From Teichococcus deserti (GTDB lineage: Bacteria; Pseudomonadota; Alphaproteobacteria; Acetobacterales; Acetobacteraceae), in NCBI RefSeq assembly GCF_001982615.1, contig NZ_MLCO01000029.1, positions 1-35,539 on the forward strand: a stretch of 35,539 nucleotides of DNA, in the 5' to 3' direction. The translations under genes and the position numbers were made by a program. Positions 19,669-31,046 of the stretch are shown one piece after another. Under the pieces are notes generated by a model. The model made no database searches, was not told the DNA's origin, and was given only the letters and a program-made list of their open reading frames with translations. Every line of letters starts with the position of its first letter. Position 1 is the first letter of the stretch.

Positions 19669-21176
19669 ACGCCGCGGGTTTCCCCCTGCTCTCGCTGCTC
19701 ACCTTCCTGCCGCTGCTGGGCGCGGGCATCCTGCTCTTCGTCCGCGGCGAGGAACAGGCGGTGGCGGCCAATGCGCGCTGGACGGCGCTCTGGACCAGCC
19801 TGATCACCTTCGGCCTGTCGCTGATCCTGTGGTTCCAGTTCGACAAGACGACGGCGGACTTCCAGTTCGTCGAGCGGCTGGACTGGATGCCGGAATTCGG
19901 CCTGGGCTACCACATGGGGGTGGACGGCATCTCCGTCCTCTTCGTGCTGCTGTCGACCGCGCTGACGCCGCTCTGCATCCTCTCCTCCTGGGAAGCGATC
20001 CAGAGCCGGGTGCGCGAGTACATGATCGCCTTCCTGGTGCTCGAGACGATGATGATCGGCATGTTCAGCTCGCTGGACATGGTGATGTTCTACATCTTCT
20101 TCGAGGGCGTCCTGATCCCGATGTTCCTGATCATCGGCGTCTGGGGCGGGGCACGGCGGGTCTATGCCGCCTACAAGCTGTTCCTCTACACGCTGCTCGG
20201 CTCGCTGCTGATGCTGCTGGCGCTGCTGGCGCTGTGGTATGCCGCCGGCACCACCTATATCCCGGCGCTGTTCGAGCTGCGCATCGCGCCGCATGTCCAG
20301 GTCTGGCTGTTCCTGGCCTTCTTCGCCTCCTTCGCAGTGAAGGTGCCGATGTGGCCGGTCCACACCTGGCTGCCGGACGCCCATGTCGAGGCGCCGACGG
20401 CGGGCTCGGTCATCCTGGCCGGCGTGCTGCTGAAGATGGGCGCCTATGGCTTCCTGCGCTTCTCGCTGCCGCTGCTGCCGCAGGCGGTGGAGTGGTTCGC
20501 GCCGCTGATCTTCGCGCTCTCCGTCATCGCCGTGGTCTATACCTCGCTGGTGGCCCTGGCGCAGGAGGACATGAAGAAGCTGATCGCCTATTCCTCGGTC
20601 GCCCATATGGGCATCGTGACGATCGGCATCTTCACCATGAACCACCAGGGCATCTCGGGCGCGATCTTCCAGATGCTCAGCCATGGCGTGGTCTCGGGCG
20701 CGCTGTTCCTCTGCGTGGGCGTCCTCTACGACCGTGTCCACAGCCGCGAGATCCTGCGCTATGGCGGCGTCGCCAAGATCATGCCGGTCTATGCGGCGGT
20801 GTTCATGCTGTTCACCATGGGGTCGGTCGCGCTGCCCGGCACCGCCGGCTTCCCCGGCGAGTTCCTGGTGATCGTCGGCGCCTGGCATGCCAATCCCTGG
20901 GTCGCCTTCGGCGCGGCGCTGGGCATGATCCTGGGCGCCGCCTACATGCTGTGGCTGTACCGCCGGGTGATCTTCTCGCGCATCACGCGCGACGACCTGC
21001 GGGTGCTGCTGGACCTCAGCCCGCGCGAGGTGGTCACCTTCGCGCCGCTGATCGTGCTGACGCTGTGGATGGGCCTCTATCCCTCGTCCTTCTTCTCCTT
21101 CTTCGAGGTCAGCGTCGCGGCCCTCGTCACGCGGCATGAAGCCGCGATGGCGCTGCCCCGCCTGGCCGGGATGTGA
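19665..21176 (+). CDS. nuoM: NADH-quinone oxidoreductase subunit M (proton pump)
   Basis: A 503-residue antiporter-like subunit. Glu147 in [15 protein letters not shown] is the conserved membrane glutamate, and [24 protein letters not shown] is the lysine-containing broken helix. I start at ATG 19665, overlapping nuoL by 4 nt; the frame is open further upstream inside nuoL but that part is not membrane-like. Length fits the family. Confidence 0.96.
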   Translation: MNAAGFPLLSLLTFLPLLGAGILLFVRGEEQAVAANARWTALWTSLITFGLSLILWFQFDKTTADFQFVERLDWMPEFGLGYHMGVDGISVLFVLLSTALTPLCILSSWEAIQSRVREYMIAFLVLETMMIGMFSSLDMVMFYIFFEGVLIPMFLIIGVWGGARRVYAAYKLFLYTLLGSLLMLLALLALWYAAGTTYIPALFELRIAPHVQVWLFLAFFASFAVKVPMWPVHTWLPDAHVEAPTAGSVILAGVLLKMGAYGFLRFSLPLLPQAVEWFAPLIFALSVIAVVYTSLVALAQEDMKKLIAYSSVAHMGIVTIGIFTMNHQGISGAIFQMLSHGVVSGALFLCVGVLYDRVHSREILRYGGVAKIMPVYAAVFMLFTMGSVALPGTAGFPGEFLVIVGAWHANPWVAFGAALGMILGAAYMLWLYRRVIFSRITRDDLRVLLDLSPREVVTFAPLIVLTLWMGLYPSSFFSFFEVSVAALVTRHEAAMALPRLAGM

Positions 21177-21181
21177 CCGGC

Positions 21182-22600
21182 ATGAACTGGACCCTCATCC
21201 TCCCCGAGCTGGCGCTGGCGCTGGTCGGGCTGGTCGCCATGGTGGCGGGCGTGCTGCCGAAGCGCGACACCACCTTCGGCGTCAGCATGGGCGTGCTGGG
21301 CGGGCTGCTGCTGGCCGGCGTGCTGGTGCTGGCGCAGCCCGAGGGCAATGCCTTCGGCGGCCAGTATGTCGCCGACGCCTTCACCCGCTTCATGAAGCTG
21401 CTGGTGGTGGCGGGCGCGGCGCTCGGCCTGCTGCTGGCGATCGACTGGAACGCCAAGGAAGGCTTGTCGAAGTTCGAGTTCCCGCTGCTGGTGCTGTTCA
21501 GCACCATCGGCATGATGATCATGGTCTCGGCCAACGACCTGATCGCCCTCTATATGGGCCTCGAGCTGCTGTCGCTGTCGCTCTATGTCATCGCCGCCTT
21601 CAACCGCGACAGCGAGCGCTCCTCGGAAGCCGGCCTGAAGTATTTCGTGCTGGGCGCGCTGGCCTCGGGCCTGCTGCTCTACGGCTCCAGCCTGATCTAC
21701 GGCTTCTCGGGCACGACCAATTTCGACCGCATCGCCGACGCCATCTCCTCGGCCGAGGGCGCGCCCTTCGGCCTGGTGGTGGGCCTGGTCTTCGTGCTGG
21801 CGGCGCTGGCCTTCAAGGTCAGCGCGGTGCCCTTCCACATGTGGACCCCCGACGTCTATGAGGGCGCGCCGACGCCGGTGACGGCCTTCTTCGCCTCGGC
21901 GCCGAAGGTCGCGGCCATCGCGCTGCTGGTGCGCGTTGCGGCGGGGCCCTTCGGCGACCTGGTGGCGCAGTGGCAGCAGGTGATCGTGCTCTGCTCGCTG
22001 GGCTCGATGATCCTGGGCGCGCTGGCGGCGATCGGCCAGAAGAACATCAAGCGGCTGATGGCCTATTCCTCGATCGGCCATGTCGGCTATGCGCTGATGG
22101 GCCTGGCGGTGGGCAGCGAGCTCGGCGTCCGCGGCCTGCTGCTCTACATGGCGATCTATCTCTTCACCAATGTCGGCGCCTTCGCGGTGCTGATCGCCAT
22201 GCGCCGCAAGGGCCGGGCGCTGGAGGGGATCGACGACCTGGCCGGGCTGGGCAAGACCGATCCGGCGATGGCGCTGGCCATGACGCTGTTCATGCTGTCG
22301 ATGGCGGGCATCCCGCCGCTGGCCGGCTTCTTCGGCAAGCTCTACGTCTTCCTGGCGGCGGTGCAGGGCGGGTTCTGGACGCTGGCGGTGGTCGGCGTGC
22401 TGAGCTCCGCGGTCTCGGCCTACTACTATCTGCGCGTCATCAAGGTGATGTTCTTCGACAGTGGCGAGGCGCTGGACCCGCGCCCGGCGAGCCTGTCGAT
22501 GGTGCTGGCCGGCACCGGCCTGTTCACGACCTTCTTCTTCCTGTTCCCCGCGCCCTTCCTGGCTGCGGCGCAGGCGGCGGTCGCGGCCCTGCTGGGCTGA
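21182..22600 (+). CDS. nuoN: NADH-quinone oxidoreductase subunit N (proton pump)
   Basis: A 472-residue antiporter-like subunit, the last gene of the complex I operon. Glu128 in YMGLELLSLSLYV is the conserved membrane glutamate; FKVSAVPFHMWTPDVYEGAPTPVTAF is the lysine helix. The start is ATG 21182, five nt after nuoM. A GTG at 21173 that overlaps the nuoM stop as GTGA would add three residues and is a real alternative. A hairpin repeat without a T-run follows the stop. Confidence 0.95.
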   Translation: MNWTLILPELALALVGLVAMVAGVLPKRDTTFGVSMGVLGGLLLAGVLVLAQPEGNAFGGQYVADAFTRFMKLLVVAGAALGLLLAIDWNAKEGLSKFEFPLLVLFSTIGMMIMVSANDLIALYMGLELLSLSLYVIAAFNRDSERSSEAGLKYFVLGALASGLLLYGSSLIYGFSGTTNFDRIADAISSAEGAPFGLVVGLVFVLAALAFKVSAVPFHMWTPDVYEGAPTPVTAFFASAPKVAAIALLVRVAAGPFGDLVAQWQQVIVLCSLGSMILGALAAIGQKNIKRLMAYSSIGHVGYALMGLAVGSELGVRGLLLYMAIYLFTNVGAFAVLIAMRRKGRALEGIDDLAGLGKTDPAMALAMTLFMLSMAGIPPLAGFFGKLYVFLAAVQGGFWTLAVVGVLSSAVSAYYYLRVIKVMFFDSGEALDPRPASLSMVLAGTGLFTTFFFLFPAPFLAAAQAAVAALLG

Positions 22601-22602
22601 CT

Positions 22603-22658
22603 TTCTTTCTCGACAGAAAGAAGATGGGGGGTCCGGGGGGAATTCTTTCCCCCCGGCC
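22603..22658 (+). repeat. Hairpin repeat, copy 1 (nuoN-birA gap)
   Basis: The unit is a purine-rich leader ACAGAAAGAAG (22613-22623) followed by a 10-bp stem: CCGGGGGGAA (22633-22642), loop TTCT, TTCCCCCCGG (22647-22656). Outside it come a T-C mismatch and a G-C pair. In this copy the leader also pairs with TTCTTTCT (22603-22610), making a second 8-bp hairpin. Related units lie at 26028-26070 (minus) and 26172-26214 (plus). Confidence 0.8.
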
Positions 22659-22682
22659 TTTCCTGCTTCTCAGGGTTTGTGG

Positions 22683-23408
22683 ATGACCTGGCGCCTGAGC
22701 GTGCATGAGGAATTGCCGAGCACGCAGGATGCGGTGCTGGCGGGGGCTGCTGCCGGCGAGGCCGATGGTTATGCCGTGCTGGCCCTGACACAGAGCGCCG
22801 GCCGTGGCACCCAGGGCCGTCCCTGGCGCTCTCCGCGCGGGAATCTGTGTCTGTCGGTTCTGCTGCGTCCTGACGGCGCCGCCCGGGAGCTGCCGCAGTG
22901 GTCGCTGCTGGCGGCGGTCGCATTGGCCGATGCCGTTGCCGGGTGTCTGCCCGACGCCGGCGCCCTGCGCCTGAAATGGCCCAACGACCTGCTGCTGGGC
23001 GGCGCCAAGGCGGCCGGCATCCTGACCCAGGCGGCACCGGACGGGGCAGGGGGCATCGCCTGGCTGGCCTTCGGCTTCGGCGTGAACCTGGCCGAGGCGC
23101 CGCCGCTGCCCGACCGCCCGACCGCCAGCCTGGCGGGGCAGGGGGTCTCTCCGCCGACGCCGGTCGACTTTGCCTGGCGGCTGCTGGGCGCGCTGGACCG
23201 CTGGCGCGACCGCCTGGCGGCGGAAGGCTTCGCCCCCATCCGCGCGGCCTGGATGGCGCGGGGTCCCGCAGCCGGCGCGCCTCTGACCGTGAGCCAGGCC
23301 GGAGCGCCGCTGCAGGGCACCTACGCCGGCCTCGCCGAGGACGGTCGTTTGCTGCTATGCAGCAAGGAAGGGCGCATCGCCGTATCCTCCGGCGAGATCC
23401 GCGGCTAG
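22683..23408 (+). CDS. birA: Biotin--[acetyl-CoA-carboxylase] ligase, catalytic type without repressor domain
   Basis: This 241-residue enzyme activates biotin with ATP and transfers it to the carrier lysine of acetyl-CoA carboxylase. Visible motifs are STQD (13-16), the biotinyl-AMP loop RGTQGRPW (41-48) and [17 protein letters not shown] (98-114), with Lys109 at the position of the E. coli catalytic lysine. A small C-terminal domain follows. There is no N-terminal helix-turn-helix, so this is the enzyme-only form and should not repress biotin genes. ATG 22683 is the only start that leaves the conserved N-terminus intact. The next gene is coaX. Confidence 0.93.
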   Translation: MTWRLSVHEELPSTQDAVLAGAAAGEADGYAVLALTQSAGRGTQGRPWRSPRGNLCLSVLLRPDGAARELPQWSLLAAVALADAVAGCLPDAGALRLKWPNDLLLGGAKAAGILTQAAPDGAGGIAWLAFGFGVNLAEAPPLPDRPTASLAGQGVSPPTPVDFAWRLLGALDRWRDRLAAEGFAPIRAAWMARGPAAGAPLTVSQAGAPLQGTYAGLAEDGRLLLCSKEGRIAVSSGEIRG

Positions 23409-23451
23409 ACCCGCGCTTCCGACGCGCCTCCCTGCCAGGACCAGGCTCCGC

Positions 23452-24270
23452 ATGCTGCTCGCCATCGATGCCGGCAACACCAATGTCGTCTTCGCCATCC
23501 ATGACGGGACGGAATGGCGTGGCCGGTGGCGGATCCGCACCGATGCGGCGCGCACCAGCGACGAATATGCCGTCTGGCTGCTGGCGCTGCTCGGCCATGT
23601 GGGCGTGACGCCCGGGCAGATCGACCGTTGCGTGCTGGGCACGGTGGTGCCGGCGGCGCTCTACAATCTGCGCCGCCTCTGCCGCGAATGGTTCGACTGC
23701 GAGCCGCTGGTGGCGCGCGCCCCGCTGGACTGGGGCTTCCCGATCCGGGTCGACCAGCCGGAGGAGGTCGGCGCCGACCGGCTGCTGAACTCACTGGCGG
23801 CGCACCACCACTACAAGGGCCCGTTGATCGTCATCGACTTCGGCACCGCCACCACCTTCGACGTGGTGGATGAGGATGGGGGGTATCGCGGCGGCGTGAT
23901 CGCCCCGGGGATCAACCTGTCGATCGAGGCGCTGCACAAGGCGGCGGCCCGGCTGCCGCGCATCGGCATCGGCCGTCCGCAATCCGTGATCGGCACGGCC
24001 ACCGTTCCGGCGATGCAATCCGGCATCTTCTGGGGCTATGTGGGTCTGGTGGAAGGTATCGTTGCCCGAATCCGCGCCGAGCATGGGGGCGCGTTGAAGG
24101 TGATCGGCACGGGCGGGCTGGCCCCGCTGTTCGCCGAGGGCACGCCGGTGCTGCAGATCACCGATCCCGACATCACGCTGGAAGGGCTCCGCCTGTTGGC
24201 GGAACGCAATCCCGACCCCATTTTCCAGCGTACGAGTTTGCCTGACGCGCTCCGCCCGGAGGGTGATTGA
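23452..24270 (+). CDS. coaX: Type III pantothenate kinase
   Basis: This 272-residue ASKHA-fold kinase catalyses the first step of coenzyme A synthesis. The phosphate-binding motif DAGNTN is at residues 6-11. [11 protein letters not shown] and [25 protein letters not shown] are hallmarks of the CoaX family and distinguish it from the unrelated CoaA. Length is normal. It lies 43 nt after birA and 85 nt before the RNase J gene; birA-coaX-rnj is a frequent alphaproteobacterial trio. Confidence 0.95.
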   Translation: MLLAIDAGNTNVVFAIHDGTEWRGRWRIRTDAARTSDEYAVWLLALLGHVGVTPGQIDRCVLGTVVPAALYNLRRLCREWFDCEPLVARAPLDWGFPIRVDQPEEVGADRLLNSLAAHHHYKGPLIVIDFGTATTFDVVDEDGGYRGGVIAPGINLSIEALHKAAARLPRIGIGRPQSVIGTATVPAMQSGIFWGYVGLVEGIVARIRAEHGGALKVIGTGGLAPLFAEGTPVLQITDPDITLEGLRLLAERNPDPIFQRTSLPDALRPEGD

Positions 24271-24355
24271 GCATGCGAGGGCCACAGTATCTGCCCCAAG
24301 GGGCAATGATGACGCGCCTACCCCCTGTGAAACGGCTATCCATTGGCGAGTATCG

Positions 24356-26014
24356 ATGCAATTCCATCAAGAAGACCTGGCCTTCATCCCGCTCGGCGGG
24401 ACGGGGGAGATCGGACTCAACCTGAATGTCTACCGCTGCGACGGCCAACTGCTGGCGGTCGACTGCGGCCTGGGCTTCGGCGGCGCCGAGCAGCCCGAGG
24501 CCGAGGTCATGGTGCCCGATCCCGCCTGGCTTGCCGACCGCAAGGACAAGCTGCTCGGCCTGGTGATCACCCATGCGCATGAGGACCATATCGGCGCCGT
24601 CGCGCCGCTCTGGCCGCAGCTGCGCTGCCCGATCTATTGCAGCCCCTTCACCGCCTCGGTGCTGCGCCGCAAGCTGGGCGAGGCCGGGCTGCTCGGCCAG
24701 GTGAAGCTGGTCACCATCCCGCTCGGCGGCCGCTTCGAGCTCGGCCCCTTCGCGCTGCAGTTCATCCGGGTGACGCATTCCGTGCCCGAGCCGCAGTCGA
24801 TCGCCATCCGCACCCGCCACGGCACGGTGCTGCACACCGGCGACTGGAAGCTGGACCCCAACCCGCTGGTCGGCGCGCCGGCCGACGAGGACGCCTTCGC
24901 CGCCCTGGGCCGCGAGGGCGTGCTGGCCATGGTCTGCGACAGCACCAACGCGCTGGTGGAAGGCCATTCCGGCAGCGAGGGCGATGTCCGCCGCAGCATG
25001 ACCGCGCTGATCCGGCAGCTGAAGGGCCGCGTCGCCGTCACCTGCTTCGCCACCAACATCGCCCGCATCGAGAGCATCGCCCTGGCCGCCCAGGCCGCCG
25101 GCCGGCAGGTCGCCCTGTTCGGCCGCAGCCTGCGCAATGCCGAGGCCTCGGCGCGCGAATGCGGCTACCTGGCCGAGGTGCCGCCCTTCATCCACGAGGA
25201 CGATGCCGACGACGTCCCCGACGACCAGCTGCTGATCATCTGCACCGGCAGCCAGGGCGAGCCGCGCTCGGCCATGGCCAAGATCGCCGCCGACACCCAT
25301 CCGCGCATCTCGCTCGGCGAGGGTGACACGGTGATCTTCTCGTCGCGCATGATTCCAGGCAATGAGCGCGCCATCCTGCGCATGCAGGACGAGCTGGCCC
25401 GCGGCGGCTGCAAGGTGATGACCGCCGACGACCACATGGTCCACGTCTCCGGCCATCCGGCGCGCGACGAGCTGAAGAAGCTCTACAGCCTGGTCAAGCC
25501 GCGCTACGCCGTGCCCGTCCATGGCGAGTGGCGCCACCTGCAGGAGCATGCGGCGCTGGCGCGCGAGATGGGCTCGACCCCCGTGCTGGTGGAGGACGGC
25601 GACGTGCTGCGCCTGGCCTCCACCGGCAGCAACGAACCGCCCGACGTGGTCGAGGGCGTGTCCACCGGCAAGCTGGCCCTCGACGGCGACCGCCTGCTGC
25701 CGCTGGAAGGCGGCGTGCTGGGCGCGCGGCGGCGGATGCTGTTCAACGGCATCGTGGTGGCCTCGCTGGCGGTGGACCGCCAGGGGCGGGTGCTCGGCAA
25801 TCCCCAGATCTCGGCGCCCGGCCTGTTCGACATGGCCGATGCCGAGCCCGGGCAGATCGCCGACGAGCTGGCCCGCGTGGTGGGCGACCTGCCGCCGGCG
25901 CTGAAGCAGGAAGACGACCTGCTGCGCGACGCGGCGCGGACGGCGCTGCGCAAGGCGCTGGGGCGCCGCCTGCGGAAGCGGCCGAGCGTGGAAATCCATC
26001 TTCTCAGGGTTTGA
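24356..26014 (+). CDS. rnj: Ribonuclease J
   Basis: This 552-residue metallo-beta-lactamase/beta-CASP ribonuclease has 5-prime exonuclease and endonuclease roles in RNA maturation and decay. The zinc-binding motif HAHEDH is at residues 73-78 and further metal ligands lie in THSVPEP and HTGDWKLDP. The beta-CASP part and the PVHGEWRHL motif follow. I chose ATG 24356 because GGCGAG sits five nt upstream and the protein then begins just before FIPLGGTGEIG. A longer frame from GTG 24263 would overlap coaX and add a non-conserved leader. The last codons fall in a 14-nt sequence that also occurs next to repeat copy 1. Confidence 0.94.
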   Translation: MQFHQEDLAFIPLGGTGEIGLNLNVYRCDGQLLAVDCGLGFGGAEQPEAEVMVPDPAWLADRKDKLLGLVITHAHEDHIGAVAPLWPQLRCPIYCSPFTASVLRRKLGEAGLLGQVKLVTIPLGGRFELGPFALQFIRVTHSVPEPQSIAIRTRHGTVLHTGDWKLDPNPLVGAPADEDAFAALGREGVLAMVCDSTNALVEGHSGSEGDVRRSMTALIRQLKGRVAVTCFATNIARIESIALAAQAAGRQVALFGRSLRNAEASARECGYLAEVPPFIHEDDADDVPDDQLLIICTGSQGEPRSAMAKIAADTHPRISLGEGDTVIFSSRMIPGNERAILRMQDELARGGCKVMTADDHMVHVSGHPARDELKKLYSLVKPRYAVPVHGEWRHLQEHAALAREMGSTPVLVEDGDVLRLASTGSNEPPDVVEGVSTGKLALDGDRLLPLEGGVLGARRRMLFNGIVVASLAVDRQGRVLGNPQISAPGLFDMADAEPGQIADELARVVGDLPPALKQEDDLLRDAARTALRKALGRRLRKRPSVEIHLLRV

Positions 26015-26027
26015 CGTATTGGGGATA

Positions 26028-26070
26028 GGCCAGGGGAATGAATTCCCCTGGACCCCTTCTTTTCTCTTCC
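26028..26070 (-). repeat. Hairpin repeat, copy 2 (inverted)
   Basis: The unit is reversed relative to copies 1 and 3. The stem is CCAGGGGAA (26030-26038), loop TGAA, TTCCCCTGG (26043-26051), with the purine-rich leader on the minus strand at 26053-26070. It begins 13 nt after the RNase J stop. Confidence 0.8.
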
Positions 26071-26103
26071 GGACTGCCGTGTCCACGTGGAGACAGGACG
26101 TGA

Positions 26104-27888
<1,785 letters not shown>

Positions 27889-27897
27889 TTTTCTGGG

Positions 27898-27964
27898 GGG
27901 CCGGGCCGTTGGCCCGGCCCATGTACCGCGCGGCTCCGGTGCTCCACCGGGGCCGCGCCTTTTT
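27898..27964 (+). terminator. Double-hairpin terminator after guaB
   Basis: A perfect 10-bp stem GGGCCGGGCC (27898-27907) with GGCCCGGCCC (27911-27920) is followed by a second, longer stem: GCGCGGC (27928-27934) with GCCGCGC (27952-27958), extended by CCGGTG with CACCGG. CTTTTT follows to 27964. The rsmB start is only 19 nt further, so rsmB must rely on read-through or a start site very close to its ATG. Confidence 0.88.
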
Positions 27965-27982
27965 CAGGATGCCCTCGCCGCC

Positions 27983-29305
27983 ATGACTCCTTCCGCCCGG
28001 ATCGCCGCCACGGTGGCGCTGCTCGGCGACGTGGCCGCCGCGCCCCGCCGCCCTGCCGACGCCACCTCCAACGCCTTCTTCCGCGAGCGCCGCTACATCG
28101 GCAGCGGCGACCGCCGGGCTGTGGCCGAGCGCGCCTGGAGCGTGCTGCGGCAGAAGCTGCGGCTCGACTGGCACCTGGCGCAGCACAACATGCCGTCCAC
28201 GCCGCGCATGCTGATCATGGCGCATCTGCTGCTGGTCGAGCGCTGGACGATCGACGGCGTACTGCAGGGCTTCCCCGGCGGCCGCTTCAACGCCGGCCCG
28301 CCGGATCCGGGCGAGATGGCGGTGATCCAGGCGCTGGCCGGCAAGCCGCTCTCGGAAGAGGGCCAGCCGGCCGCGCCGCGCTTCAACCTGCCCGACTGGG
28401 CGCTGGAAGGCTTCCAGGCCCGCTTCGGCGACGAGCTGCCGGCCGCCGCCGCCGCCATGGACCAGGCGGCGCCGCTGGACCTGCGCGCCAACCTGCTGCG
28501 CGGCACCGTCGAGCAGGCCGCCGCGGCGCTGGCCGCCGAAGGCATCCCGACCGAGCGCATGACCTATTCGCCCTGGGGCCTGCGCATCCCCGACCGCCGC
28601 CCGATCCTGGCGAGCAAGGCCTTCACCGACGGGTTGATCGAAATCCAGGACGAGGGCAGTCAGCTGATCGCCCTGCTGACCGGCGCCAGGCCGGGCATGC
28701 GGGTGGTCGACTATTGCGCCGGCGCCGCCGGCAAGACGCTCGCCGTCGCCGCCATGATGGGCAATCGCGGGCGGATCGTGGCTTGCGATGTTTCCTCCAC
28801 CCGGCTCGAAGGCGCGGTCAAGCGCCTGCGCCGCGCCGGCGTCGACAATGCCGAGCGCCATCTGCTCGTCGCCGGCGACCGCTGGGTCAAGCGCCGCGCC
28901 GGCCAGTTCGACCGCGTGCTGGTCGACGCCCCCTGCAGCGGCACCGGCACCTGGCGCCGCAACCCGGATGCGCGCAGCCGCACCACGGCGCGCGACCTGG
29001 CCGAGCTGGTCACCAAGCAGCGAGAAATCCTCGATCACGTCGCAGAGCTGGTGCGCCCCGGCGGAAGGCTGGTCTACGCTACCTGTTCGGTGCTGCCCGA
29101 CGAGGACGGATCCCAGGTGGAGGCTTTCCTGGCGCGCCATGCCGATTACGAGACCGTCCCCCTGGCCGAGGCCTGGGCGGAAGCGGCCTCTGGCATGGCC
29201 CAGGAACTGCCCCCGCCGCCGGGTTCCGGACCCTGGATGGAACTGGCACCGCACAGCCATGGCACGGACGGCTTCTTCGCCGCCGTGCTGCGTCGGAAGC
29301 AGTAG
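27983..29305 (+). CDS. rsmB: RsmB/NOP-family 16S rRNA (cytosine-C5) methyltransferase
   Basis: A 440-residue SAM-dependent RNA m5C methyltransferase. The N-terminal helical NusB-like region is followed by a Rossmann domain with the SAM motif VVDYCAGAAGKTLAVAA. The two-cysteine mechanism is intact: Cys318 in DAPCSGTGTWRRNP and the likely nucleophile Cys368 in ATCSVLPDE. The pairing with guaB and the overall form fit RsmB (C967 in E. coli), but the exact rRNA or tRNA target is inferred. ATG 27983 is the first plausible start after the guaB terminator; no clear ribosome site precedes it. Confidence 0.9.
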   Translation: MTPSARIAATVALLGDVAAAPRRPADATSNAFFRERRYIGSGDRRAVAERAWSVLRQKLRLDWHLAQHNMPSTPRMLIMAHLLLVERWTIDGVLQGFPGGRFNAGPPDPGEMAVIQALAGKPLSEEGQPAAPRFNLPDWALEGFQARFGDELPAAAAAMDQAAPLDLRANLLRGTVEQAAAALAAEGIPTERMTYSPWGLRIPDRRPILASKAFTDGLIEIQDEGSQLIALLTGARPGMRVVDYCAGAAGKTLAVAAMMGNRGRIVACDVSSTRLEGAVKRLRRAGVDNAERHLLVAGDRWVKRRAGQFDRVLVDAPCSGTGTWRRNPDARSRTTARDLAELVTKQREILDHVAELVRPGGRLVYATCSVLPDEDGSQVEAFLARHADYETVPLAEAWAEAASGMAQELPPPPGSGPWMELAPHSHGTDGFFAAVLRRKQ

Positions 29306-29361
29306 CCCCCGCCGGATCAGCCGGCGCGCGGGCGCCGGAGGTGAGGGGGAAGCCAGCGTCG

Positions 29362-29913
29362 ATGATCAGCATCCGACGGGCGCTTCCTGCCGACGCCCCG
29401 GCCATCGCTGCCGTCCATGTCGCCGCCTGGCGCAGCGCCTATGCCGGGCTGCTGCCCGACCTCTACCTCGCTGGCCTGTCCGAGGCGCGGCTCGCCACCG
29501 TCTATCGTCGCGGCCTGGTCGAGCGCCGCGACGGCGAGGCGCTGTTCGTCGCCATCGCCCGCGACACGCCGGACGGGCCGGGCCAGGTGGTCGGCTTCGC
29601 CTCGGGCGGCAAGGCCCGGCGCAGCGGCCTGGCGGAAGGCGAGATTGCCACGCTCTATGTGCTGGACGACTGGCGCGACCAGGGGATCGGCCGGCGGCTG
29701 CTGCGCGCGGCGGCGGCCCATCTGGCCGCCATCGGCTGCCATTCGGCGATGCTCTGGGTGCTGACCGAGAATCCGGCGCGCTGGTTCTACCAGCATCTCG
29801 GCGGCCGCCGCGTGGCGGTGGAGCTGACCCGCGTCGGCGGCAGCGCGGTCGAGCAGACCGCCATGCTCTGGGACCCGATCGCCCTGCTGCTCGCGGCCAC
29901 CATTCGCGCCTGA
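29362..29913 (+). CDS. GNAT-family N-acetyltransferase
   Basis: A 183-residue protein with the GNAT fold. It has the N-terminal ISIRRALPADAPAIAAVHVAAWRSAYAG pattern, acetyl-CoA pyrophosphate-loop motif DQGIGRRLL (106-114) and the C-terminal LTENPARWFYQHLGGR stretch, typical of small-molecule or protein N-acetyltransferases. The substrate is not evident. GAGGGGGA upstream supports ATG 29362, although the spacing is long. It follows rsmB by 56 nt and may share its transcript. Confidence 0.85.
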   Translation: MISIRRALPADAPAIAAVHVAAWRSAYAGLLPDLYLAGLSEARLATVYRRGLVERRDGEALFVAIARDTPDGPGQVVGFASGGKARRSGLAEGEIATLYVLDDWRDQGIGRRLLRAAAAHLAAIGCHSAMLWVLTENPARWFYQHLGGRRVAVELTRVGGSAVEQTAMLWDPIALLLAATIRA

Positions 29914-29933
29914 CGGCCGCGCCTGCGGCAAGC

Positions 29934-29962
29934 TTGGGCGGCAGCACAAGCTGTGGCATAAA
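29934..29962 (+). promoter_or_regulatory. Weak candidate promoter for ihfA
   Basis: TTGGGC (29934-29939) and CATAAA (29957-29962) with a 17-nt spacer lie in the 175-nt gap before ihfA. An alternative is TTGACG at 30007-30012, which has no good -10 partner. Confidence 0.25.
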
Positions 29963-30088
29963 AGCCGCACCCGATTGAAGCTTTTCCGCCACACCCGCCG
30001 TTGCGGTTGACGCCGGCCTGCCATCCCGGTTTTGTTGCAATCAGAAGGGGTTGCAGGGGGTTTCAACTGCCATGGGCCGCGCTCGGAC

Positions 30089-30397
30089 ATGAACACCATC
30101 ACGCGCGCGCAACTGGCCGAGGCCATCTATGCCCAGGTCGGTCTGTCGCGCAACGAAAGCGCCGCTTTGCTGGAGGACGTGCTGGAGCGCGTCTCCGCCG
30201 CCCTCGAGGCCGGGCGGCCGGTGAAGATCTCCGCCTTCGGCACCTTCTCGGTGCGGCAGAAGGGGATGCGGGTCGGGCGCAACCCAAAGACCGGCGTCGA
30301 AGTGCCGATCATGCCGCGCCGCGTCCTGTCCTTCCGCCCCAGCCAGGTGCTGAAGGGCCGGCTGAACGGCGAGACGGTCGCCGACGACGAGGATTGA
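30089..30397 (+). CDS. ihfA: Integration host factor alpha subunit
   Basis: A 102-residue member of the HU/IHF fold that bends DNA sharply at specific sites as a heterodimer with IHF beta. It has the [11 protein letters not shown] start, ISAFGTF turn (47-53), the arm GRNPKTG (63-69) with intercalating Pro66, and the IHF-alpha-type end [16 protein letters not shown] 30089 gives the canonical N-terminus; a slightly longer frame lacks support. It is followed by a merR-like gene, a pairing widely conserved in alphaproteobacteria. It is distinct from the HU gene at 6998-7270. Confidence 0.95.
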   Translation: MNTITRAQLAEAIYAQVGLSRNESAALLEDVLERVSAALEAGRPVKISAFGTFSVRQKGMRVGRNPKTGVEVPIMPRRVLSFRPSQVLKGRLNGETVADDED

Positions 30398-30467
30398 TCC
30401 GTGCCAGGCCGCCGTCGTCGGAACCCCGATCGGCGCGCGGCAGGGCCGGCAGGCCGGGGTGTGAGCG

Positions 30468-30917
30468 ATGAATGACGGGGTGCCTTCGATGGTTGACGAT
30501 GCGGAGGCTCCGGGCCGCCCGCGCAAGGCGCCCACCGCCTTCCGCACCATCAGCGAGGTGGCGGAGGACCTGCAGATCCCGCAGCATGTCCTGCGCTTCT
30601 GGGAGACCAAGTTCCCCCAGCTGAAGCCGCTGAAGCGCGGCGGCGGCCGCCGCTACTACCGGCCCGAGGACATCGCGCTGCTGCGCCGTATCGGCGACCT
30701 GCTGTACACCCAGGGCTACACCATCAAGGGGGTGCAGCGGCTGCTGCGCGACAACGGCGCCGAGCTGCCCGAGGCGGAGCCCGCCGTCGAAGCGGCCGAG
30801 GAGCCCGAAGCGGCGCTGCCCGAGGCCGGCCACAGCGCCCTGAAGCGCGCCATCGCCGAGCTCGAGGCGCTGGCGGCCGAGCTGCGCGCGCTGGCGGCGG
30901 TGCAGCACGGCGCGTGA
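30468..30917 (+). CDS. MerR-family transcriptional regulator downstream of ihfA
   Basis: A 149-residue protein with a MerR-type winged helix-turn-helix at about residues 25-95 ([50 protein letters not shown]). The C-terminal third is rich in Ala and Glu, probably a coiled-coil dimerisation helix, and lacks the cysteines of metal-sensing MerR proteins. The ligand and targets are unknown. It sits 70 nt after ihfA. GTGAG seven nt before ATG 30468 is the likely ribosome site; an internal ATG (residue 8) is a less likely alternative. Confidence 0.88.
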   Translation: MNDGVPSMVDDAEAPGRPRKAPTAFRTISEVAEDLQIPQHVLRFWETKFPQLKPLKRGGGRRYYRPEDIALLRRIGDLLYTQGYTIKGVQRLLRDNGAELPEAEPAVEAAEEPEAALPEAGHSALKRAIAELEALAAELRALAAVQHGA

Positions 30918-31008
30918 CCGGCTGCGGCCGCAGGCTCTGCCGCTGCGGATCAGCCGCCGTGACCGGCCGAGAAGCTGCGGATAAGTCGCGATCCCGCGCG
31001 GCAGGGGG

Positions 31009-31037
31009 TTGAGGGGCAGCCGCCCCGATGCTATTGC
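31009..31037 (+). promoter_or_regulatory. Sigma-70 promoter of tRNA-Pro
   Basis: TTGAGG (31009-31014), a 17-nt spacer and TATTGC (31032-31037) lie 9 nt before the tRNA, so transcription would start almost at the mature 5-prime end. Confidence 0.6.
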
Positions 31038-31046
31038 CCCGCTCAC

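Noticed and set aside
22629-22656. Hairpin after nuoN as an intrinsic terminator
   Set aside because: No T-run follows, and the same unit recurs elsewhere in both orientations, so a repeat element is the better description. It may still slow transcription.
24273-24425. A 50-residue plus-strand frame between coaX and RNase J (begins MRGPQYLPQG)
   Set aside because: It overlaps the first 70 nt of RNase J in another frame and has no ribosome site or recognisable similarity. The Arg/Ser-rich end looks like an out-of-frame read of the conserved RNase J sequence.
27889-29913. Absence of guaA next to guaB-rsmB as a sign of gene loss or replacement by the acetyltransferase
   Set aside because: guaA is only sometimes linked to guaB and may simply lie elsewhere in the genome. 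The window gives no evidence of loss.
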